NCBI GenBank assembly: GCA_035048485.1
Contig: CM068583.1
Location: forward strand, 49,070,790 to 49,134,789
Reading direction: 5' to 3'
Source of the DNA: Pteria penguin
Lineage: Eukaryota > Mollusca > Bivalvia > Pterioida > Pteriidae
DNA length: 64,000 bases
Shown: positions 1 through 12,400 of the stretch, piece after piece
How the letters are laid out: each line of letters begins with the position of its first letter
Numbering within the stretch: the first letter of the stretch is position 1
Translations under genes and position numbers: made by a program
The notes under the pieces: model-generated
What the model saw: the letters and a program-made list of their open reading frames with translations, nothing else
What the model was told of the DNA's origin: nothing
Databases searched by the model: none

Positions 1-291
1 ATTCTATTTTCCAATTTGTCTATTTTGTATTTCAATGGGTCCTGACCTATATTTATAAAATGTGATACAATGGGGTGCTATGATGATGGAACAGCAACAC
101 TTTATCTTTTATGAATGAAAAGCAAAAATTATGTTAATTTTAATGTTTATTCACAATCGACAGTTCTTAGTTTGATCTACAACATGACATTCTGTGTAAA
201 TATCCAGTCTGTTTATATGTGCATGTTCCCTGTAATCACTGTACATAAGTTTACTTCAAAAATTGTGTGATTAAAGCAATGGTGAACTTAC

Positions 292-473
292 CTCTCGACC
301 CACTCCCTTATGCTTGAAAAGCTCTCAGTTCGCTGTGACTCTCCAGTTATAACCTTGACCTTGTAATTTAGGTATTTTTCTATCTGGTCACCTTGTTGTT
401 GAGCAAGAGCACCTTGTTCTGTGAGAAATATGACCTTAGGATATCGTTTCCTACTCTTTGACTTGAAATGTTC
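292..473 (-). CDS. RLR exon 9: helicase motif Ia region
   Basis: Acceptor TCATTTACAG, phase 0, then [20 protein letters not shown] and [20 protein letters not shown]. In RIG-I the matching stretch (KVVFFANQIPVYEQQ) directly follows motif I. Donor AG|GTAAGT, phase 2, continues left of the window. An ATG at 524 only belongs to an open frame running through the intron. Confidence 0.92.
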
Positions 474-3400
474 CTGTAAATGATACAGTATTTCATAAAA
501 ATTACAAACTGGTAGAGTACCCATTCAAGAGAGCTCAGCCTCAGGTCTGTCAATAGTTCAATTAGTTTGGTGTTTGTAGTTCCAAACCAAGAGATCTACA
601 TTTGAGTTCCAGCTGTGGCTCATCAGAATGTCCTGGCTTTGGGATAAGTAAGTAATGAGAACTCATTCGTCAATCCGTTACAACAGTCTAAATTTCTGTG
701 AATTGCTTCAGACACATGCTGTTACTATATACTACTACCCCTCATCTTATATACTACTACCCCTCATCTTATATACTACTAACCCTCATCTTATATACTA
801 CTACCCCTCATCTTATATACTACCAACCCTCATGTTATATACTACTAACCCTCATGTTATAATCTACTACCCCTCATCTTATATACTACTACCCCTCATC
901 TTATATACTACTAACCCTCATCTTATATACTACTACCCCTCATCTTATATACTATATACTACTACCCCTCATCTTATATACTACTAACCCTCATCTTATA
1001 TACTACTACCCCTCATCTTATATACTACTAACCCTCATCTTATATACTACTAACCCTCATCTTATATACTACTACCCCTCATCTTATATACTACTACCCC
1101 TCATGTTATATACTACTAACCCTCATGTTATATACTACTAACCCTCATCTTATATACTACTAACCTTGATGTTATAATCTACTACCCCTCATCTTATATA
1201 CTACTACCCCTCATCTTATATACTACTAACCCTCATCTTATATACTACTACCCCTCATCTTATATACTACTAACCCTCATCTTATATACTACTAACCCTC
1301 ATCTTATATACTACTACCCCTCATCTTATATACTACTAACCCTCATCTTATATACTACTAACCCTCATGTTATAATCTACTACCCCTCATCTTATATACT
1401 ACTACCCCTCATCTTATATACTACTAACCCTCATGTTATAATCTACTACCCCTCATCTTATATACTACTACCCCTCATCTTATATACTACTAACCCTCAT
1501 CTTATATACTACTAACCCTCATGTTATATACTACTAACCCTCATGTTATAATCTACTACCCCTCATCTTATATACTACTACCCCTCATCTTATATACTAC
1601 TAACCCTCATCTTATATACTACTAACCCTCATCTTATATACTACTAACCCTCATGTTATAATCTACTACCCCTCATCTTATATACTACTACCCCTCATCT
1701 TATATACTACTAACCCTCATCTTATATACTACTAACCCTCATCTTATATACTACTAACCCTCATGTTATAATCTACTACCCCTCATCTTATATACTACTA
1801 CCCCTCATCTTATATACTACTAACCCTCATCTTATATACTACTAACCTCATCTTATATACTACTAACCCTCATCTTATATACTACTAACCCTCATCTTAT
1901 ATACTACTAACCCTCATGTTATAATCTACTACCCCTCATCTTATATACTACTAACCCTCATCTTATATACTACTAACCCTCATCTTATATACTACTAACC
2001 TTCATGTTATAATCTACTACCCCTCATCTTATATACTACTAACCCTCATCTTATATACTACTAACCCTCATCTTATATACTACTAACCCTCATCTTATAT
2101 ACTACTAACCCTCATGTTATAATCTACTACCCCTCATCTTATATACTACTACCCCTCATCTTATATACTACTAACCCTCATCTTATATACTACTAACCCT
2201 CATCTTATATACTACTACCCCTCATCTTATATACTACTAACCCTCATCTTATATACTACTACCCCTCATCTTATATACTACTAACCCTCATCTTATATAC
2301 TACTAACCCTCATCTTATATACTACTAACCTTCATGTTATAATCTACTACCCCTCATCTTATATACTACTAACCCTCATCTTATATACTACTACCCCTAA
2401 TCTTATATAGTCCATTTAAAATTACTTTAAGATACTAATAATATCTAAATGATATTGAATGCACAATAAATTGGTAAACATATCAAGAATCAAACAAAAA
2501 CTCATTCAAAATTAAGTTATTCAGGCAGTTATTCATTGTACAGAGGAGTTACTAATGTACCTGTTACATGAACTCAAACTAACATAAGGTATCCAATCAC
2601 AAATGTCTACTTTCAAGTTTTTGCATTCATATTTGCTTGTGCTGAAATAAGTGCAAAGAATAGATTTTTATGACTCCATGGTCTTTAAGAAGTTCACAGT
2701 GTAAGGAAAAATACTGCCTGCATGAAAATTTGACCAAATGAACTAGACCTTTCAAATATAGTCTCATTAACATTAAGAACAATCAGATGAAAATCATATG
2801 CATAGGACTTAATCTGACACATTACAGTAATGTTGACCTTCATAAGATAAGGGACTCAGCTACTAGAGATCAAATAAGCTTCATAAAAATCTCAATTTTG
2901 ATAATAAAACATTGTAAACATGTACGAGTCACCACTGTACCTCTATGGTGTTAAAACTCTGTAACATTTATTAAGGATCAACTGATCCACAACAGGATTA
3001 TTTAAGGTTGTTATATACATCCAAAGTCCAACCAGCACTTTAGATCGAAATTTGCAAACAAATATCTATAATGTTAAAAAGTTAATGTGGAGTTAATATT
3101 GTGTTATTGAATATAATCCCTTATTTATGAACACTTCAATAAGGATTTACTATTCTACAGAAAATCTTTCATCATAATTTGAGCTAATTTTCAATGCTTA
3201 AAGACTAGCTGTATTCATTATAAAACTTTGATAATTATGTTTTCTTGATTATCAACTATAAAAATCTAAATAACACACACATATATATATATATAAACTA
3301 AAACAGTATAGAAGGACACAATAACCATAGTATTTTTAACCATGGCTTTCTATGGCTTGCCCGGGTTTGACTTCCGCCGTGGGCACATCTGTGTTCCGTC

Positions 3401-6400
3401 TTTCTGATGAGGCAGTAAGAATTGACATCCTGTGTCACCATAGTTGTGGAAGATAAAAGATTCCTCACTGCTTAAAGAGGGTTAGACCAAAGCAAAGGTA
3501 TGAATTCCTATGCAATTCATCAAGCAGATGCTGTAACCATATACATGAAATAACCTGATGGAATGATGTAAAACAATAATCAATGATTTAATTGGCTGTC
3601 ATGTGATGCATGTATTAAGCCATAACTGAGTGATAAATATTCATGGCATGTTAAATAATGCCATCTGATTACATGTACATGTATGTATATGCTATCTACA
3701 AGCTAAATCTACATGCTGTTTCTGGAATGGACACAATACATGATTTAGAAAGGTTACCAGTCACTAACCCATCTTCCAGTCTCGTGATTTTCACAAAAAA
3801 AAAAATTTGCTAGAGGATTAACTGATCTGTACTTCTGCCTTTATACCGGTAAATATCCGCAAAATTTTACATGAATATCTTTTCCATAAAATGATGTCAC
3901 CTATCGCCTGTATGATGTCATAAATATGCGCCAAAATGGTACAGATGTGAAAAATAGTCTTATAAGGAATGTTCAATTTTTAACCTATACCTTTCTCTAC
4001 CAACTTAAAGTACAGTGCACCCTTAGCTACATTTATAGTAACCAAATTTATATCATATCATGCTACCTTGCCTGTTGTATGATAGACTACTTGTGACAAA
4101 AATATTGCATATAGTCTCAATGTGTGTGATCATACCCAAATTTAAGAATATCTGCCTATTTTATGATATGGTTTTGCCAAAGATACCAATTTTTAGGGGA
4201 CTGTTGAAATTTATTTAATTAACTACATATTCTGATAGGGTATGTATAGAAATATTATCTGATAGCTAGGGTATGTATAGAAATATTATCTGATAGGGTA
4301 TGTATAGAAATATTATCTGATAGGGTATGTATAGAAATATTATCTGCTGAGCAAATAATTATATCTGAAAAGATTTAAGGCCAAATTACAGGGTAAATGA
4401 ACTTTGATTTTTAGGAAGATTTAGCAGATAAAACTGCCTGGTATTTTACAATGGTATTATTACGACTGCATAATGGAAGAAATATAACCTTATAATGATC
4501 TCAAAATCATATATTTGATACATGTTACAAATTCAAAACAAGCAAAAATTATGGTATATGTTGTAACTAAATTATACTGATTGCTCACATTCATTGATGT
4601 CATCACCTTCGCCATATGGGTGAAATATTCCCGGCACGACGTAAAACAATAATATATCTATCTATCTATCATTGATGTCATCCCCCTCCCATCTTTTTTA
4701 AAGTAAATTAGTAATGTAAAATCTGTGGGAATATGATGACATATACAATAAATTACAGTGTAATAACAAAATATATTTGTTTTCAAATGTGGATTTTTCT
4801 TCCATAATTGTGTAAGGTGTCATTCTTCTTATAACCCTTATACAATTGAATAAAATCTGCTGTATAAAATTAAATAACATAAATAAAAGTTACAAATCTA
4901 ATTTGGGTTTAATCAAACTGTAAGTAATCATCATTTAACTAAGTTTATTTTTAATGTTTCAATGAAGAAAATTTATGGAAAAGAATTTTAGTAAAATATG
5001 GTGAAAACTGCTAAGAATTTGACAGGACTGAATCAAATGAGAATTCATTACCAATTTACAAAGTACATTTATCTCATTTGTGTAAATTTTAAAGGTTTTT
5101 TAACACGTGTATACTGATTTATGGATCAAGCAGTGTATTCCTACAGAGATATGATATTGTATATATTGACACTTACATCTATAATTTTCATGGCTACAAA
5201 TGTCTTTCCACTGCCAGTCGGAGCTACTATAATACAGTTCTTGCCCTGTAAAGCTGGCTGGGCTAGGTCTTTTTGATAACTCCTCAGCTTTAATTCAACT
5301 ATTTCAGTGGGGTATTCTTGGTTCTTACTTGGTGGTTCTGCAAAATTAAATCACAAATTCTCTTTAGCGAAGGAATAATATTATATCAATATATACTAAG
5401 TTTCATTATAAGCAACCTACAACAAAAAAATCTAAGGAATTACATTTTGTACCTGAAAATAGGTGAAAATGATTCATTAAAAAAAAAAAACTTACAAAAA
5501 AAGAAAAAGAATCCTGCAAATTTTTGTTTTTAGAATAAATAAAAAAAACACTATCACTTTTTAACACACCCTTCAAGATCACCCTGATGTAGTTGGTTTG
5601 ATGATCAAAGCAGCTGGTCTGAAGAAGAAGTCTGTCAAAGGATCAGGGTCCACCTTGGGCCTATGTTTCCCCCACCCTGGATCCACCCTTTGTCAGGCTT
5701 TGACAGATTTTATCTAAAAACAGCAGCATTTATAGGAGACCTTGAGTACTTCATACCTACCAAATTCCATCAAATTTCAATCAGTTCTGAAGAAGTCCAT
5801 CAAAACAATATCATTTCAAACTAAACTATATCAACCCTCCATTCTTTATCTTTAAAAAAATGCAAGAAATAATTTGTGTATTTCGAGGGTTCGATATTAA
5901 GGCACATCCCACCGACATTGTCTAGCAAACCTCGGTAGTGTACGGGCAAAACTTTCTGTAGATAGCCTGACTGGACAGGTTTGTAACATTTCAACATATC
6001 GGATGATAAGCAGATGATATCCTTATAATTTATATCGAAGTCAACCAGTGTTGTAATGCTGTAAAACATATCATTTTATGTTGGTAAATATAATGAAATC
6101 AGATTAGTGATGGCTGTTTTGGTGTTTTTTATCATTGTGGTGTTTATATTTAGATGTTATTGCAATTTGTCAAAAGCCAAACAAGTAACTAATGCAGATA
6201 TATTACGTGATACTGTGGTGAGTTACCACAGATTTATTATGATTATTTCTTATTAAAACTTTACTAAATCTTTTATAGTCTCCACATAATACTTTAATAT
6301 CTGGACTTGAATCACTCCAGCTACATGATGTAAAATGGGCCACCTGGACTTGAATTTGGATAGGTATTATTTCCTGGAGGCTGTCCAACTAGACCACCAC

Positions 6401-9400
6401 TCTCAAAAGTAAATGTTGAACCCTGATTTCATTTCTTTTAGTAACATTTATTACAATAAAATCAGTTAAAATAACAAAATTAATGCATATAAACAATCTA
6501 CACGCAGAAAAGAATCTAGGATATTACTCAAAATTAGCTTAAATGACAAAGTCCAAATAGATGGCAAAAAAAGAATCAAAAATTCTTTGTATGATTTGCA
6601 AAAAAAAATTTTAATCTTTATTCCATGCATTCCTTCTGCAGATTTACAAAGGAGGTACCCTTTAGGGAAATCTTTTGTCTATGGTGGTGCCACAGACTCT
6701 GAAGAGGTCTGCTAGTACTACAAGTAGAGCAAATTTGATCAAAATCTGTCCAGTAGTTTACATGGAGAAATCAGAAAAGTTAAAGATGATGAAGGATGAT
6801 GGACACTCATTGGACAATAGCCCACTTGAGTCCTTGACATCAAAATTAGATTTATAATGGCACCAAAATCACCAACACTTTTTAAGACACCCCTCTAGAT
6901 CACTCTTATGCATTTGGTTTGAAGATCTATGCAGCTGATCTAAAGTAGAAATTTGTCACAGTATGGTACCACCTTGGGTCTGTTTCCCCGCCCATGATCC
7001 ATCCCTTTTTCTTATCTAAAGATAGCAACATTTGTAGGTGAGTGACCATGAATACTTCATACCTTACAAGCAACAATAATTCTCATTTTTAAAAAATTTC
7101 ACACTTTTTTTCATAATCTTTATATGCTTACCATCTAGTGTTAAATTCATTTTGTTTGCTAATCCCATCTTCTGATGATGTTCCTCTCTTATTTTCTCAA
7201 AACTTTCCAATGTAGGATTGGAACAAGATGATAAAAGACCAGTGTTTTTCTCCTCCCTTTTTTGTACCAAGCGTTTTTCTGTTGTGATTTCATCGTCCAA
7301 GCTATTGAAGTCATCATCTGAAAAGCTACTATTCATTGTACGGTTCTCTCTTGTTACATCAAAACCTTGAAAATTCTGTACATCTATCCCAGCTTTTTTT
7401 AGTTCATTTGTTATTTTCTTAACATCTTCCTTGGTTTTTCTCACTATTTCATGTTCCTTCTGCAAACTGGAGTTTGGCTCATTCAGATTGTTGCTAACTA
7501 TACTAGATGGCTGTGGAGCACCGAGATTGTTAGCAGATATTTGTGATGGCCCATCCACTACAGAAAATAAACATCATTATGGCTTATATTTTGAAACAAA
7601 TATAGAAAGCATTGTTATCAGAATTATGAGTTAAAAAGCTTAAGCATGACCTATAATATACTATGAGGTATTTGCATAGTGCATATATAGTACAGTATTG
7701 ATAATTAATTCAATTAATATCAAAATTACTTGAAATATGATTCTCTATGGTCTTCAAACTATCCTCTGCATCTATTTCTTTCTGGTAGCCCTCCATCTGT
7801 TTTGCACATGTGAACATTTCTTCTTTTTCTTGTGTCAACGAATGATCTGTTAAGCAGATGACATTGGTTCTGGCATGCTATTCACAAAGAAACTTAAGAC
7901 TAACTCTTAGACTTAAGTCTAACTTAAGGAGTAAGGAGCTATTCACAAAAAATCTTACGCTTAGACTTAAGTGTGAAATTGGTCGATCTTTAAGTCTAAT
8001 GAAACCACTAGCTCTTAAATATTCATCTTGAGACTTAACTTAAGTCACAGATTTAGTGTCACTCATAGCAACAAAATGGCTGCTATGTGGCTTGCAATAC
8101 AAGCCAAGAAGAGAAATATTCGAAGAGAAAGAGTTTTAAGAGATGCATTGGAAGTTTTAGATACCTAAGATGTCACTGAAAATTTATTGCAAGTTATAGA
8201 TTCCCTCAGCCTTCACTTTATACAGTTAACAGAAAAACTGAAGACCAACCTAGAAAAACCTACTGCCACATCAAATGCAATTCCTCCACAGGCAAGTTAA
8301 ACACCAAAGAAAACAATTCCTCCACAGGCAAGTTAAACACCAAAGAAAACACTTCGAACTATATCAGCAGGAAAATCTTAACTGGAATGCTCCACAGTTA
8401 CTTCCATACAGCAGCAACCCTCTATGTGATGAATGTTAACTAAATATAGAATGTTATCTACAGCTCCCTAAAGGATACATAGCAATACATGTAATGTTTA
8501 CACATGATCTGTTTGATAGGTTACAATATAGATAGATCTAATAAATAAATGCTTAAATGATCCCAGAATCTTCCACTATCAAGGCAGATGCATTCACAAA
8601 CCTGTCTGTCACATTATATTTCAGATTTACAAACTAACAACCAAGCTAAATCTGGTTTAATATTTTTGAATTATTTTTTGATATACAGATGGTTTACTAT
8701 CAAGACTATTCAAATATTTTTGGCATATTTATTGACATATCTCAAACTAATCAGATTTTTGGGGAAAAAATGAAACAACAAGGATGTCTATCATATATTT
8801 ATAACATGTATATATGTTCTAATATTAAATATTATAAACTACTTTGCTGCTTTACAATAACATACCTCCCAGTGCACAGTAAGCCTGGGTAAAAAATGCC
8901 CCTAGAAATACCGGTAGTCTATGTATTTTATTTTAGTGCACTTCCAACTTCAAATTGTGTTAAAAGGTTAAGCGCATTCCTTTGCATTTTTGCTTAAAAT
9001 TTTGTGTATTAAAAATAAAGACAAAAAGGCAGGGGCCCTGGGGATGCCATTAAGCTCCCAAGTGGGTCAAGGGTAAATCCCTGGAAAGTAGGATTAGAGT
9101 GAGGGGGGTTGAAACTCATAGAAAAATCAGCAATTTTAGCAGCATTTTGATACAAACAAATTCCATACAAAACAATGCAAACTGTAAAATTTTACAAGAA
9201 CTGTATATATTCAAATACATGTACCCTAAATATTATTTACAATAGACATATGTCCCATGAATTGTGTATTCATTTGCGCTTTTGCATAAAGGGCACTACA
9301 CCTCTGCCACCTGAAGCAGTGTTGTATATTTGAGTGCCATGCATACCGCTACATGGGGCTTCAGCTTGTATTGTCTCATTCCAAAGTCAGAACACCAGCA

Positions 9401-12400
9401 TGACCAATGCAGGAATAGAACCCGGATCTTCCAATCACTAACACTTTTTGGCAGATAATTTTTTTTTTTTTTATATTCACCACCAAATAAATTTCATTCC
9501 AACAGGCCTGAGATGCCTGTTAAAACTTAATTTGATTATGCTACTCACATGGTGTTAATATTTTTCTATAGTATGTAACTCAGGATTCAATTTTGTTGTA
9601 GGTTTTAGCTACACTTAGATTCTTAGCAAAGAAAGATTACCAGTCAGAAGTTGCTGATATCCATGGAAAATCCCAATCCTCGATTTCCAGATACATCTGG
9701 AGAATTTGCACAGCAATTAACATGAATGTGGACATCAAGTTCCAAAACAACACTGCTGATTTAACATTTACAAAGAATGGGTTTTACAGATTAGCTAATT
9801 TCCCAAAATGTTGTAGGAGCCATTGATGGCATTGTAATTCCCATTCATGGAATGGGTGGTAAAGAAGAGCCAACATTTATATGCAGGAAGGGATTTCATG
9901 CTTTTAATGTACAAGCTCTTGTTGATTCAAATTTGAGGTATGATGATGCAATTCATTTATTAAATACATTTAATAAGTATTATTCATATAATTTTTCAGT
10001 TTATCACAATGACAATATATTTTGATACTTGTTAATCTAAATATAAGGCAAAAAATCATGGAACTCATAAAAATTCATTACTAATATTTGAAAATTATAA
10101 TGACAAAGGTTAAAGTTTTTGTGACAGACAGAAAAACAGACAAATAAAATTTAATGTCTAAAATTATTTTTAAGGAAAATGGTCATTCCTCACTGTTATT
10201 GTCTGGAAACCAGACAGATGGACTGATGGATGGACAAACAGATGGATGGAAAACAAACACTATAGTCCCTTCAAGTTATATAAGCTAGCATTATATGAAG
10301 TTTAAAAGAAATCAATCATTCTTAACTCAAGTTATTATCTGGCAAATGAAATGCAGTGATAAATGTCTATTTTTAGTAACAGTGATTTTTAGAATTGACC
10401 TTTTCACCCCAAAATCAATCCCATCCTAGACCTTTACATTAGCTAACCTTACACGAAGTTTGAAAGAAATCAATAATTCCTAACTCAAGTTATCATCTGG
10501 AAACCAAAATACAATGATAAATGTCTATTTTTAGTAACAGTGACCCTTTGAGTTGACCCTTTGACCCTAAAATTAATCCCAAATTAGATCTTCAAATAAG
10601 CTAACATTGTATGAAGTTTGACGCAAATTGGTCATTCCTCACTGAAGTAATTGTCTGGAAACCATCCGGAGATATAGACAGAGGGACAGACGGACAACAA
10701 CAAACACTATAGTCCCCTCCAGTTTCACTGGCAGGGGACTAATAAATCATAATTATTGCATATGTAGTAGAATTTCAATATCTATAATGTGGACAAATAA
10801 ATGGCTTTGTTAACATGTTTTAAAATTCATTATGTATTTTGATTATAGGGGATACACAGTAATCAGAGTTAACATCATGGGACAACGATTGTGCTATTTT
10901 TTCTAGGGCAATTCTTGTGCTCTGTTGTTCTTGTAGCTGTTCCTCCAACACTATTATTTTCCTCTGTCTGTACATTTTGTTGTCTTCCTCCATCTCCATC
11001 AATTTTTCTGCAAAATCTTCATTACCAGTCCTCTTCTTACCTTTTTTAGCTGTAAATTGATAATTACTTATGGTGTAGGAAATGTCTGAGACATTGACAA
11101 CTCCCATTCATGCAAACATACTAAATTTATCGTGCGGTGGACCTTTTCATACCCTTTTATGAATGAACAAAGGCAATGAAACAGTAAAAAGAACAGAGCC
11201 ATACTTGTCAACAAATTAAATTGACGAGATGCTTTAGTCATACATACTAAGGGAGGTAACACGAGAATTTTCATTGAACAACTGTGGACGGGCTATTTTC
11301 TTTGTGTATATAGTTGGCAGTAACAAAAAGGACAGGCCCCACAGCCAAACTGCCTCCTAAGCAATTTTATTGACATCCTATAGTCTCATAGGGGGTCACC
11401 ACATGACACATTCTTACCCAATGAAATTCGACAATTTTGTCTGAGGTGCGGTAAGTGTATATGAATATCCCACAACATGGTCTGTACTCTGTATTATATA
11501 TTGATTTTGTATCAATTATTACATAAAACATCACAAAAAAATTCAGTTGTAATGCAGTTGATCTACCGACTTAGGAAGGTCAATTGAAATAGCAGTACCG
11601 GTAGTTATTCCTAAAGTTCCTAATGCCATGTTAGTCTGACAGAGTGCAACACTCAAGAAGAAATTTGTAAAAGGCTATAGAGAAGTTCAATACACAAGAC
11701 TTATTGTCTTATTATTGATCTATGAGCAATAATAAGAATAAAACAATTCATATATATTACTTGTTCTTTTGCCCTTCACTTCCACACCACTTTCAGTAAT
11801 TTCTGTTGGTGGTACTTTAAATGGAGATGCTGAAACAAGAAACAAGTGAAGATCAAGTACAAATTTAGATTATACCATACATCATGCATTTATTGTAATC
11901 ATAATCAGTGAGAAACATACTGTGCCCATATTATTTGAGGAGAACTAGTTGATGGTTTAGGACTGGATGTAGACTTTATAAATACATATCATTAATTTAA
12001 TAAGATATATTAGAAAACAAGCATTCAAAGAGTATTTACAAAGCCATATAAGTCCCCAACCAGTTCCAACAAATCCATGAGGGGCTGAAAAACTGGTAAG
12101 TGGTAGGTCTGGAAAAAGTAGGTCAACCATGACCAAAGTTGAACTTGATCTGTAACTTCTCATGCTTTAAGCAAAGAAAGTCTGGAAAACCAGTATGACA
12201 GACGGACAGACTGAAAGAGTGGAAACTTATAGTCCCCTACAGTGGGTAATCTAATGAAATAAAAATTAAATGGCATGTCCTTATCAATATAATGCTCCTA
12301 AAATTCATTTCAAATTCTAATGAAAATATACTGAACTAAATGACAAATCAGTATTTAAAACTGAATGTTCACTGTGGTACTTTGTAGTCATCTGAGACCA

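Larger units (their letters stand above)
474..5176 (-). other. RLR intron between helicase exons
   Basis: A 4.7-kb intron. It contains the 22-bp minisatellite (724-2409), a possible SINE fragment near 3330-3500, an AC/AT microsatellite near 3275-3295, a 27-bp tandem repeat, and a 64-bp retroposon with target duplication. I see no exon in it. Confidence 0.7.
8076..9937 (+). pseudogene. HARBI1-like nuclease gene of the Harbinger element, broken and 3'-truncated
   Basis: Exon 1 (8076-8291) starts [20 protein letters not shown], has an in-frame TAA at 8166 and ends NAIPPQ at an unusual GC donor (CAG|GCAAGT). Exon 2 (9602-9937) gives [35 protein letters not shown] and [10 protein letters not shown]. 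One extra A in an AAAA run then shifts the frame before [12 protein letters not shown], which holds the first catalytic Asp. The WPGS..HD region and last acidic residue are absent; downstream DNA to 10.8 kb is other repeat sequence. It cannot encode an active nuclease. Confidence 0.85.

Noticed and set aside
655..987. 110-codon frame of Tyr/Leu/Pro repeats
   Set aside because: Falls almost wholly in the 22-bp minisatellite and ends where the frame drifts.
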